Source of the DNA: Mortierella sp. BCC40632
Taxonomy: Eukaryota > Mortierellomycota > Mortierellomycetes > Mortierellales > Mortierellaceae
NCBI GenBank assembly: GCA_011634665.1
Contig: WAEK01000005.1
Location: forward strand, 1,284,501-1,348,500
Direction of reading: 5' to 3'
Length of the DNA: 64,000 bases
Part shown: piece after piece, positions 10,835 through 21,168 of the stretch
Numbering within the stretch: the stretch's first letter is position 1
Layout of the letters: every line of letters begins with the position of its first letter
Position numbers and translations under genes: made by a program
The notes under the pieces: generated by a model
Told to the model about the DNA's origin: nothing
Seen by the model: the letters and a program-made list of their open reading frames with translations, nothing else
Databases searched by the model: none

Positions 10835-12537
10835 ACGATTGGGGTCATATACAATATCACATTCTATCACAAAGACTTGCAGAAGGATCAGGAGGATTTC
10901 TCAATGAGAGAAACGCTTACGGCACATTATCGGATGTCTAAGGATAGGTTCGCCTTACTTTTGTCCAATCGTGAAACACCCGAAGTTACTCTATACCAAT
11001 CCATAGTCGCCCTATCCTCGTCTCACTTGACTTTATGAGCCAGATAGAAGCAGTGCTGCTTTTATATCGACTTTATCCCACTCCTCGGGAAGATTGCTGG
11101 TCGTCTTGAGCTACATTTAATAGACATGCCTCCGTGCTTTCATTTGTCTATCCTTCTGTGCATCAAGCCCATCGACCTTTTTCATCTTTAGCGCCCTAAA
11201 CGTCTTGTCTATTAACCTACAGTGCTTCTAGATCCTGGGTACTATGATCTACCCCTTCCTTTCCATGCCGACACTATCTCTCAATGGGTGCATCCAAGCC
11301 GAAAGGTAAATCTCTGCTCCTCAACGTGCCTTTTCATGCCTCAAACCCGGAGAACTGCACCAGAACATTACTCGGAGGCTCATTGAAGATTCGCCTAAAC
11401 AGCTCAAGGACTCTAGGACGCGGACGTGCGGACGAAATTGGAAGTGCTCTCGCACAGAACCCAGGAGGTTGAGATCATCGTAGTGCAACTTTCATGATGC
11501 CCGCCAAATGCAGGCAGTTCCCCTGTCCTGCAGCACTATTAGCATGGGACTTTACACGCGGGGCTAGCACCAACTGAAGGGACTGGGAAGTTCAAGCATA
11601 TTTTTAGACGTAGTCTCTCCCCTCTTCCTCCTCCTCTTCCTCCTCCTCCCCTGTCTATGCCATGAGGGCAACAACATGCGGGGGTAGAGGTGGATGAAAC
11701 GCGACAAGAGGAACCCCGCAAGAGCACAACTGGACCCTATTCAGGCCCCCAATGTAGGATACATTCGTAGTTTGTTCTCAGGTCCGCGTCAAGGACTGCT
11801 CAATCTAGAGTAGACTCATTTCAGCGCATCGCCTCCCGAGTCGTCTGAGGGTCATTGGGTAATGTTCGCTTTTTCATTCGACATTTGCATCATGGCCAAA
11901 TAGAAAGAAGTATAGTTGTTTCAGTCAGATCACTTTTTTTTTTTTTTTTTTTTTTTTTCCTCCGCCATCCAAGTCGACATTGAAAAAGAAAAAGAAAAAA
12001 AGCTGCAACTGCATCCCAACAGTGCAGCCCGCCCTGCACCCGCCCACCGGCCCGTCGTTTCCACCTTTCTTCAGCCGGCAGAGCCCGGCTAGGAAGACAG
12101 AGAAGGCGCCCGTTTGCTTTACTGTTTCCCTCCATTTCAATCTTTCTCCTCCCCTCTGTCTCCTTCCTCCTCTGATTCCATCACTGTCCTCTCTCTCTCA
12201 CTCACTCTTTCTCTTTCTCTCTCTCCCAATCTTTCTTCCATTCTCTTTCTCTGGGATTGGCATCGGCTCCATTTAGATCATCGCTGCACCTGTTTCATCA
12301 CCTGCCTATTTCTCTCCCTCTCTCACTCTCTCTCTCTTCCCCTCCCCCCCCCCTTCCTTGCCAGGAACCCAAATCCCACCCACTCCCGGGTTTCATCGAC
12401 AAGCCTCCTTCTACCAGCTTTCAACGGTTGATCCTGAGTCGGCGCCATCACATCTCTGTTACTTGTTTGTCCTGGCATCTCTCCCTTGTCAACACTCGCC
12501 CGTACCTGCAGTGCATTCGCTGTGATACCCTGAGATC
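10254..12537. promoter_or_regulatory. divergent promoter region between the kinase gene and the PP4R1 gene
   Basis: A 2.28 kb spacer between two divergent starts. It contains a (TC)n run at about 10804-10832, T- and A-tracts near 11937-11958 and 11990-12000, and long pyrimidine-rich stretches at 12120-12360 that probably form the PP4R1 leader. Open frames here are low-complexity and do not resemble genes. Confidence 0.5.
10804..10832. repeat. (TC)n microsatellite
   Basis: About 14 uninterrupted CT units in the spacer between divergent genes. Confidence 0.9.
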
Positions 12538-12639
12538 ATGGCTGGTAAGCAAGTTCACCATTTTCTCTCTCTCACTATCTTTTTATCTGTCCCCTCTGCG
12601 TCCTCTCATGGACTTGTACAGTGGCATTTACAAATGATC

Positions 12640-12672
<33 letters not shown>

Positions 12673-15600
12673 AAGACAGAGGATGCAAAGGATGCAAAAG
12701 ATGCAATGGATGCAAAGGATGCAAAGGATGCAAAGGACACAAAGGATGCGAAGGATGCAAAGGATGCCATCCAATTCTCCTTCCTGTTTTTCTCACTGTT
12801 GGAGAGATGCTCGCATTGGCTCTGGCTCAATTGATTTTTTTTGTGCAGGATGTCAAAATGAGCATACGAAATCGACATGGGCCAGGACGACGGAATGGAA
12901 CGCCCTGTCCCCAAAGGATGTAGTCCGTCTGCCAGACTGTTGCCTTATGAGCTTGAGCTGAAACGAACAGCTCCCATTGGATTTTGGAGAGAAGAACAAG
13001 GAGACATGGATGATATCTACCCTTGACCCAGCAAAAGGAGCAGGATAACGTGAACGCAACACAGTACGACAAAGAGCACTTTTCTTTTGCTTTTTTACAC
13101 AATGGACAGAAAGGGTGATTGTTAATCCCGGAAAGACTAAACTGGTTGACAGGACAGGATCAGAGCGTGCGCACGAACCAGTCAGTAGTATCGTCAGAAG
13201 CACCGGCAACGGCTTAAGGAAACACCAGGATTAGATCTTTTTGAGCCAAAGCAATTTGGGACATACCAGAATACTGGCTAAGACGGCTTGTGCAGGCGAC
13301 CATTTTGTGGCCACGTACAACACCTCGTCTTACCCTGCATGTTTCTTGTTTATTAGATCTAGGTCTCTTTATGGATGAGGGAGAAGGCCCGTTAGAACAG
13401 GAGCAGGATGCAGATAACGAACTCCCATACCTTGCTGTCTCGAGCGATCCCGATGGTTCATATGAGAAGCTGGACACAATGGACATCATTGCACAAATAG
13501 GCGCAGGTACATCTCGGAGTGACATGAGAATCGTCAACAACCTCAACAACACCGTCCTCTCATGGATCTTAGCCATGGCTAGTTTGGTAGTAGCCTAACC
13601 ATCTCTTCGTCTCCTTTTCTCTACCTTCTATGCACCAGAGCCCGAATTTGGAGCGCAGCAGAACACAGACTTCGTCGAGGACACCGATGTTGAGCAGATC
13701 CTGACTACCACGACCTTGTCAAGCGTGGAGAAGATTGTCAAATTGTCAAAGAGCGAAGCAGACTCTCATCGGTAAGAACCTATTCATCTTAAGGCGAAGA
13801 GAGGAGAGCCCTCAGCCCCTAAATATCGCTCGCTAAATAGCTTCGCCCCTATCATTTGCTTGCCTTTGACTAACGATCGGCTCTATCTGCTTGATTCTCC
13901 TCTAGAGTTTTATTGGCAATAGAACTCCCATCGCTCTTGTCATCGGTGCCAATCCAAGAAGCAATAGCTGATGCCATTCCAGCCATTGAAGATCTTTGTG
14001 AGGATCCCTGTGCTTCAGTTCAAGTGGCCATTGCTTCGCGGTTAAGAAGCATCATCTTTTACTTTACTGGTGTAAGCGCTGCCTCTCCGAAACAATCTCT
14101 ATCTTTAAGAATAGGACTAGACACTTGGGAACTTACCACGAGTCTCTCTTTTTTTTTCTTCTTCTTCTCCAATACTGGATATTAGATTAAGGATCCTTTT
14201 GAAGCCTCGCCGCCGTCAGATGTAGAAATTGAAGTTGTGGAGAAAAGATCGAGCGACCATTCAAGGTGTGCAGAAGAGGCTCTCATACCCTCCATCATAC
14301 TCCTCTTGATGGCCCCCTATCCAGACGTGATCAATACCACCCGTCGTGTCCTTGTTTCGGTAGCCGAGAGCGCTCCAGAAGACATCCTTGATCGTTTGGT
14401 CTTGGATGGTGTGATTGGAACTTTGCTAAGGCTTTATATCCTGAAGGAGTCACCCGAAACTTCTACACAGGGATCAATCGATCTGACTGAGGTAGCTCAG
14501 AAACTCCAAAGAAAAGAATGGGCCGCCTGGTATAGTATCGATATTGAAGCCACTCTCCGCGTGGCGGAGGTAAGAATACACCTCAAATGATCTCTCTCGG
14601 TTGAACTGGTGACCTTGATTATTCTGATACCTCCTTTTCTAACTTCGGCCTTTTCTCCTTTAACCCGGTCAATAGCTGTTGGTTGCCCTCGCACCGACTC
14701 TGAACCCTGCAAAATATGTCTCGTTCGTAGTCCCGACGCTTCAATCTCTTATCAAGTCGCCAGGAAATGTTCACTTGAAGGTACATCCTCTTGACAAAAA
14801 CACAAACTAGAATCAGCACCTTTTGAGTTTAATCCGCATCCACGCTTCTTTTCACAAGCATGTTGTTCTGACGATGCTCTACTCCACACATAGGAGGCAG
14901 TGATGGCATTGGAGACTTATATCAGAATTTCTGAGAAGGACATTGTGGTACAACACTTCTTGCCGATGTTCGATGACCTAGTCATGAACAAATCCAGCGA
15001 AGTAAAATGTGCGTGTTGTTCTGCACTGCCACCTCTGCTCGCTGCTCTGCCGATGGAAGCGAGGGTGGAAAAAGCAGAATCATTCTACAATTCTCTTTCA
15101 GAGGATGTCAACACCAGTGTCCAAAACTCGCTGGCGGATGTGATCGGCGAAGTTATTGCCACGTTCGATCCTGAGAAGGTATGACTACTCAATTACACTT
15201 TGAGTGTGCTTGGTCGAAGGATCCACCTGATCTATACTCCCCCTCCCCCCTCCCCCCTTTTTTGAGCCAACACTAACTTGGGGATCTTATTAACTCTTGT
15301 TTACTCTCAATAGGTTCCAGACTCTCTTCTCGAACAGTTTCTAAACATGGGTCAGCAGCCCATGGTATATACTCACCGTGCTTATGCCTGCGCATTTAAT
15401 TTTCCAGGTAAATAACTGTGTACCTATCACTGACTAATCGAGACATTACTTTTGGACTTGCTACCTTGCACCCCTGTAGTCAAGATAACATGATCATATT
15501 ACTAAAAATCTGTTCAACACCCTTTTTTTTCTATGATTGAAAAATAGCTGTTGTTTTGACTGCGGGTCGGTCAAAATGGGAGATCATGAAACCGGTTTAT

Positions 15601-17571
15601 GAACGCCTTGCTGCAACACTACACATTAAAACCCGGCGGTCAATAGCAAGCTCGCTTCACGAGATTGCACTCATCCTGGGACCAGAACTTGCAGCACAGG
15701 ACCTTGTGGAAGTCTTTAGGGAATGCATCGTAGCGGAAGACGATGTCAAAGAAGGAGCCTTTGGGCATGTAGTAGAGTTCCTGAGCTGTCTTCCACAAGA
15801 GTCCCGCTCAAGTCTCTTTCAGGATCTATACTTTGTATGGGGAGAGCTGGAGAAATCCAGCAACTGGAGATTACGTGACGCCCTTGCGGGACAACTGCCC
15901 GCACTCTGTGAAATCGCTCAAGGACCAGACTTGCTAAGCTATTTAATGCCGATTAGTGTTAAAGCTTGCAGCGATGGAGTCGCAGCCATCCGAGAATCAG
16001 GTGTCATGTCCTACCCTGCGCTTTGGGAAGCAAGCGACCGTACAGGATCATTTGAACACGTACAACTACCACTAAACTCCTTTGATGATCAATCTGAAGA
16101 GCGTGGTTCCAGCCATCAGGGAATGACTTCAAAGAAAGGAACGACAGTCCGAGAACATGTTGTTCGCCAAACGGCCGAGTTTGCTTCCAGCACAGGCTTC
16201 AAACTGCGAGTAGTCGCTGTACAAATCATTCAGTCCTTGTTGGACCATGGATTACTTCCTCAAGAGTTTGAAGAGCACTTCTTGCCTTTGCTCGTAAACC
16301 AATTGGTCAAAGACAGAGTGGTCAACGTCCGCATTTCCGTCGCTCGACTCGTGAACTGGATCATAGACTCGGGATGCTTCGGTACGACGCCCGTCCCAAA
16401 ACCCCTCCAGGAAATCCGCTCTACGCTTCAACTGGACCTCGATCGAGATGTACGAGTCTGTGCAGGCGGACCCTATGACCTTCCAAAAGAGGAGAAAAAG
16501 AAGGAAGACGAATCTGGCGATGGTAACAAACTCGCATTCCTCGATGCAGCCAAGAACAGTGGTATCTCCAACAAACCGAGAAATAGGAACAGTCTTGGAA
16601 TTGGCATGAAGATCATGGTTGGAAATAAGCTGACGGTTGGAGGAAAGGAGATTCGAAAGCCCAAAACTAGCTGGGACTATGTTCACGGAGAACAAGATGA
16701 AGATGAGGAAAATGCTCCGAGTCCCCTTGGGTCATTTTCTGCCACCCTTCGAAACAACGCCCTACAGAACAACTTTTTCGATCAGGACCAGTCATTAGAT
16801 GGGGAAGACAAAATCTCAAGTTTCGATGCACCCCGGCACAACATATCACTCCAGGAAGAAGATGAAGAACTGGACAATGGCGAAGGAAAAGAGTCTATGC
16901 TAAAGAGTCAAGAGAACACGCCCACAGGGCTTGGGATGAACTCCTTGGCCAAAGGAAAGGCAATAGCAAAGGGTCTCGACTTGACTAACTCCTTGGATTC
17001 ACCTGAGACAACAACTCTTGCTGGACAAGAGCTGTTGGAAAACAATTCGACCCACTCAAGCTTGGTCCCACTGAAAGATGCTCATACAACCGAATCAAAG
17101 ACTGATAAGCCTGTTGGCAAGCCATCACCACTTCGCTCTAAGCAGGGTGATAGTACGAGTTCGGATGCTGTACGTATTGAGCACATGCCAAGAACAGACC
17201 CTGTCATGAATGGCCAGCCACATATTCAGAATGGAATCGTCTCCGTCAGTGCCGCCGAGAGTCCAGGTCTGAGAAAGAGACGGCTTCCAGGAGCAAGGGG
17301 ATTCCGACCAACGTTGACGCTGAGTATGAAAACCAATCTCCCCGACTCTTCCTCTGTCTCATCAGCAGCTTCATCGACAGCGGGTTCGTCGTTGGCGTCT
17401 CCTTCCTCACTTGCGATGGGCCATCATGGTGCCTTGGATACAGGATCGTCCGCATCCTATGCTGCCGTGGTTGCTTCAGGAGCCTCCTCACCTCATCCTG
17501 GTCGACTACCCAGTTTCCCACCTCCACTTTCACCCATGGTACAACCCAGCTCACCATTCAAGCCAGTGTAA
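12538..17571 (+). CDS. ppp4r1: protein phosphatase 4 regulatory subunit 1-like HEAT-repeat protein
   Basis: Nine exons: 12538-12544, 13357-13506, 13639-13771, 13906-14071, 14186-14569, 14676-14780, 14894-15178, 15314-15407, 15548-17571; 1115 residues. The first exon is only ATGGCTG; it splices over 812 bases to give MADLGLFMDEGEGP, like the MADLSLL start of animal PP4R1. Residues about 45-650 are alpha-helical HEAT-type repeats (for example SVQVAIASRLRSIIFYFTG, VVQHFLPMFDDLVMNKSSEV, EFEEHFLPLLVNQLVKDRVV). The last 350 residues are acidic, Ser/Pro-rich and disordered. In animals PP4R1 binds the PP4 catalytic subunit and steers it to substrates; that role is carried over by homology. Divergent from the CH-kinase gene. 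AATAAA follows at 17581. Confidence 0.8.
12642..12670. repeat. A29 tract in PP4R1 intron 1
   Basis: Twenty-nine A in the sense strand of the first intron, directly before the 9-base minisatellite. Confidence 0.9.
12681..12767 (+). repeat. 9-base minisatellite GGATGCAAA in PP4R1 intron 1
   Basis: About ten imperfect copies of GGATGCAAA, with variants such as GGACACAAA and GGATGCGAA, inside the 812-base first intron. The period of nine gives open frames on both strands (KDA repeats, QRM repeats, FAS repeats), which explains several spurious ORFs here. Confidence 0.9.
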
Positions 17572-17580
17572 ACAAGATAC

Positions 17581-17586
17581 AATAAA
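17581..17586 (+). terminator. poly(A) signal AATAAA of the PP4R1 gene
   Basis: AATAAA ten bases after the stop codon, followed by an AT-rich stretch. The next gene ends on the other strand 105 bases further on. Confidence 0.5.
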
Positions 17587-17690
17587 ATTATATTGTTTAA
17601 TGTTTGAAGTATTAAGTTGATTATGTCAAATAAGAGCATGCCCTATCTCTAGTTGCTACGAGTGCCAGTCAATGAAGCACGATCGCCCCG

Positions 17691-18233
17691 CTAAGGTTGA
17701 GCAGCATTTGTGCTCTTGACGACAGGGACAACAGCCGGTCTTGCGATTTGTTGAGGTGGAACGGTCGCTGGTCTTGCAACTTGTTGAGGTGAAGCAACTG
17801 CAGGGACAGGATTAGCTTTTACTTGAGGTTCTTGCTTCAAGGGAGCTGGCTGAGTCTGAGGTGTGGAAGGGTTCGCAGCGATCACACTGAATTGGCCACT
17901 GAACGTTTCGAGACCTGACTGGTCGACCGCCGAAAAGACAAAGCCTTGGCCAGCTGTCTTCGGCGTAAAGACACAGGTGCCGGTACTGAAGGTGACACTT
18001 GAACAGGCTGGATAAGGTTCTGTCTTGAGACTGATAGGGTTTCCAGACCTAAGTTTGACGGTACCGCCTGTACCCCGACAGTTTGTGAACTGAACCTGAT
18101 AAGGGCGGCCTACGACCTGGGTCTGTGCTGGAGTGGCAATGATACAGGAAGACACTGGAGCAGCAAGGACCTTTGAAGTCAGAGACCAGCTTGTAAAGAC
18201 CAAGAGTGCAGCGAAGGAGGTTGACAGGTGCAT
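17691..18233 (-). CDS. small secreted protein with Kre9/Knh1-like Ig-type domain
   Basis: Single exon, 180 residues. An N-terminal signal peptide is clear (MHLSTSFAALLVFTS... with cleavage near VLA-AP). A roughly 85-residue beta-rich domain follows (TPAQTQVVGRPYQVQFTNC ... FSAVDQSGLETFSGQFSVIA) with four cysteines, probably two disulfides. Its outline recalls the Kre9/Knh1-type N-terminal domain of fungal wall proteins, but the match is weak. The C-terminal 50 residues are Pro/Gln/Val-rich with an imperfect repeat (PQQVARPATVP / PQQIARPAVVP). I chose the ATG at 18233 over the upstream in-frame ATG at 18311 because the signal peptide starts there and the TATA box at 18347-18354 is too close to the upstream ATG. 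No GPI signal seen. Confidence 0.75.
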   Translation of the reverse strand: MHLSTSFAALLVFTSWSLTSKVLAAPVSSCIIATPAQTQVVGRPYQVQFTNCRGTGGTVKLRSGNPISLKTEPYPACSSVTFSTGTCVFTPKTAGQGFVFSAVDQSGLETFSGQFSVIAANPSTPQTQPAPLKQEPQVKANPVPAVASPQQVARPATVPPQQIARPAVVPVVKSTNAAQP

Positions 18234-18346
18234 GGCGATTTTTCCTTTTGTAGAGAATGGGTGGTTTTTCTTAGCGAGATGTGTGTAAGAGTGAGTTGAG
18301 TTGAGGTTCAAAAGTGTCGATGGTAGGATGGATCCACTCGACCTCC

Positions 18347-18354
18347 TTTTTATA
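18347..18354 (-). promoter_or_regulatory. TATA box of the small secreted protein gene
   Basis: TATAAAAA on the minus strand about 115 bases before the chosen ATG. Confidence 0.6.
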
Positions 18355-19601
18355 TGGGATCCAACCGGGGATCCTGTGTGGATTTAAAGACTCCCATGCT
18401 CAAGTGACAGCGGTATGAGGCAGTACGATGAGAACGGTGATGGATCGAACTAGCTCAAATAAGGATCTCACGCAAAAAATATATATAAAAAAAAAAAAAA
18501 AAAAAAATAGACAAGAGACCGAGGTGATTATGGCATCGTATATCGTCCCTGAAAGGGCTCAAAAGCAAAAACAAGGAAAAAGAATACATATGTTGGGTGT
18601 GGGGATCAAACAAGAGAATGTCATATAATAGCACGACTTGGATCCAATGTCAAAATATTGCTTGTTCTGAACCTGGCTAGCAGTAAAGGAAACCCAAAGT
18701 CAAGGACAAGAACTGAAAAGGGTAAAACGGTACGATCTAGATTATTCGAGCGGAATATACTCGAGAAGCACACACTCCAGGAATTACTAGGTTCATGATT
18801 CCGGTTACCACATGTCCCTTGCAATAACCCTCCCCCCCCACCTGTTTGAAAAGAATGAGAGGCAAGGGGGGAGGGTGGGGAGGAGGAAAGGAGAGAAGGA
18901 GCGAGAAACGGAGCATTCAAAAAAGCATTCGACACTCCTTTTGCCCCCAAACTCTAAACCTGATAAGGTGTTGAGGCCAAATTTGGTCGACAATTTCCCC
19001 TACCCCACGAGAGTACACTTTTTTTTTCGATCTTGGATCTGAGAAGGGGAGGAAAAGAGCGGACAAATATTGTTCCGCTTACCCACTCTCGCCTCGCCCA
19101 AGTGCAACACAGACCTCCCACCACCACTCTGATCGGTTCCCCGCTTTCTCACAGAGTTCATAGGAAGGGTGATGTTTGTACTTTACCGAGGATCTTACGA
19201 TCGCTCTCATTCATGACATCTCTTTCGAGAACGAATAACTGAGAAGCTGGAGTCGATGCATGTCAATGACCAAAGAACAGGCTTCATCTTTCTCTGTCCC
19301 CATATGTTGGGTCCCGCCAGTCTACATTTGGCTGGGGAGAGGGGGGCGAGAGCATACCCTGGGAATTTTAGACTTGAATAGTACAAGGAAGACCCTCTCT
19401 CATTTCCTATCCCGGGTCTTGTTCCCAGACCAATCAGTAAGGCCCATGCCATGGCCCCTCCGCCATCCTCCTCGGTTTCAAGCGAATGTCTAACAGGGTT
19501 CCCATTTGGTCTCTTTTACGTTGGTCTCTGATCTTCCAAGCAACCTTGACTGGGTCTGCGACCACTCATGTGACACTGTCAGCAGAGACGAAAAGAGAGA
19601 G

Positions 19602-19650
<49 letters not shown>

Positions 19651-21168
19651 GAGAGAAGCACCAGACGCAGGACAGAATGGGCCCATTTTGGACTTCGAGA
19701 GAAGCCTTGTCGCAAGAATTGTGCCAACCGTTGAGGGTAGCGAGGGGTGCAAGGATGAGAGGACATGCGCAGTTGGATGTCGCGTTGGGGCAGGGAACGA
19801 GAGAGGACACAGGCATAAACACTGCGTCAGCCAAAAAGGGGTCCCTGGGCTCTGGTGCAACAAAGAGGCTTCCGTATCTTCCATGCCTTCATAACACTTT
19901 CGGAACAACCGTTTTCCAGCCTTGTCCAAATCTTGGATTTGTTTATCCCATGCATGCACGACGAGTATCCATCCGACGCTTGCAGTGAGATTCCCGGGGT
20001 CCTCAGGGACACAGAGTCGACAGATGGACAGCTCACTTTCCGATACCTTTCGTCATTCAGCACTCATCACGGCCGCTAAGAATTTAAGATTTACACTCAA
20101 GGTTTGCCTTTCTTCCCTCGCGGGCCGATTGCCCCGCTGATAGGCTGATTCATAAGCACAGGAGTAGAACATGGCACCCTGAGTGGGTCGATTCGCCGGC
20201 TCTAACAAGTAATCAGGGCCCCGTCAGCAAGACCACATGATCAATTTATTTTAGTACTCTTAAAGGTTCACGGTTTTCCCGCCTTGCCGCCCGGAGCTTG
20301 GTAATGCTACCGATGTCCACAGGACGCCAAAGACCAGTAGGACTGGTGTCCAGGAGGGCCTGAAAAAGTAGCCATGAATGTTGGTTCTAGCTCATCATGT
20401 CGATGTGTATCTGTTCGAACGCGCACAGTCATCCGATGCCACGGATACCAATAAATATTGTGTCTGAGAGGGCTAGGCTATTCGACTGAGGGTCCAAGAG
20501 GAGAAAAAAAAGGAAAAACTATAGGACGAGGAACGGCAGAATGGCGTGCGAAGCACACGATCCGGAAAGTTTCCATCGTTCATTCTTTTATTTTTGAATT
20601 GCCTCGTAAGCTTTTCGCTGATGCACAGGCTGAGGGCTTGGGGGAGACTACAATGGGAAAGGGTCCATGGGGCCAAGTGAGTCTAGTTTTGGTGAGTCGA
20701 GACCACGGTGACCAGGGGCGGGAAAAGAGCCAAAGCGCAGTTCACCTGACATCTATAAATGAGGCCTCTTTCTTTCTTTCTTTCTTCTGCTTCGTTCTTT
20801 CTTTCTTTCTTTTCTTGTCTCTCATCACTACACTCTCATCACCTTTCTACTCTCTGACTCTCCTGATCCTTCTACCACCTTCTTTTCTTCTTCCTTCCTT
20901 CCTTGCCACCACTCACAACCCCCATCCATCCTTCGCGTGCCACTTTCCAAAGCGCGCATCTTTCATAAACCACCCTTCACCTGAGACCTGCGGCCCCTTT
21001 GTACATACGCTCGCACAGGCTCGGTCCAGACGTCTTGTCTTTTCCTGATTTCCCAAGAAATCTACTTCCTCCACTACACGATCTCGCTCTGCGTCCCCCA
21101 GTTTTAAGCTCACACCGGCGCACAAACCAATACCTGTTACCTGTTACCTCCTCTTCCTTCTGCCCGCA
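18355..21168. other. 2.8 kb intergenic, low complexity, upstream of the Na+ ATPase
   Basis: Contains an A-tract near 18488-18507, a (GA)n run near 19603-19647, TTTC repeats near 20768-20812 and a C/T-rich leader before 21169. Several frames of 60-196 codons exist on both strands, but they are repeat-driven or lack motifs and splice support. I see no gene. Confidence 0.45.
19603..19647. repeat. (GA)n microsatellite
   Basis: About 22 GA units; it causes long Arg/Glu or Ser/Leu frames on either strand. Confidence 0.9.

Noticed and set aside
12575..12961. Several overlapping frames over the KDA/QRM/FAS repeats
   Set aside because: Produced by the nine-base minisatellite in PP4R1 intron 1.
18234..18311. 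26-residue N-terminal extension of the small secreted protein
   Set aside because: Would place a charged stretch before a perfect signal peptide, and its ATG is only about 36 bases from the TATA box.
19490..19988. Frames with long Arg-Glu or Ser-Leu runs
   Set aside because: Artefacts of the (GA)n microsatellite.
20458..21048. 196-codon plus-strand frame
   Set aside because: Dominated by a TTTC repeat coding for Phe/Leu/Ser; lies in the leader of the ENA gene.
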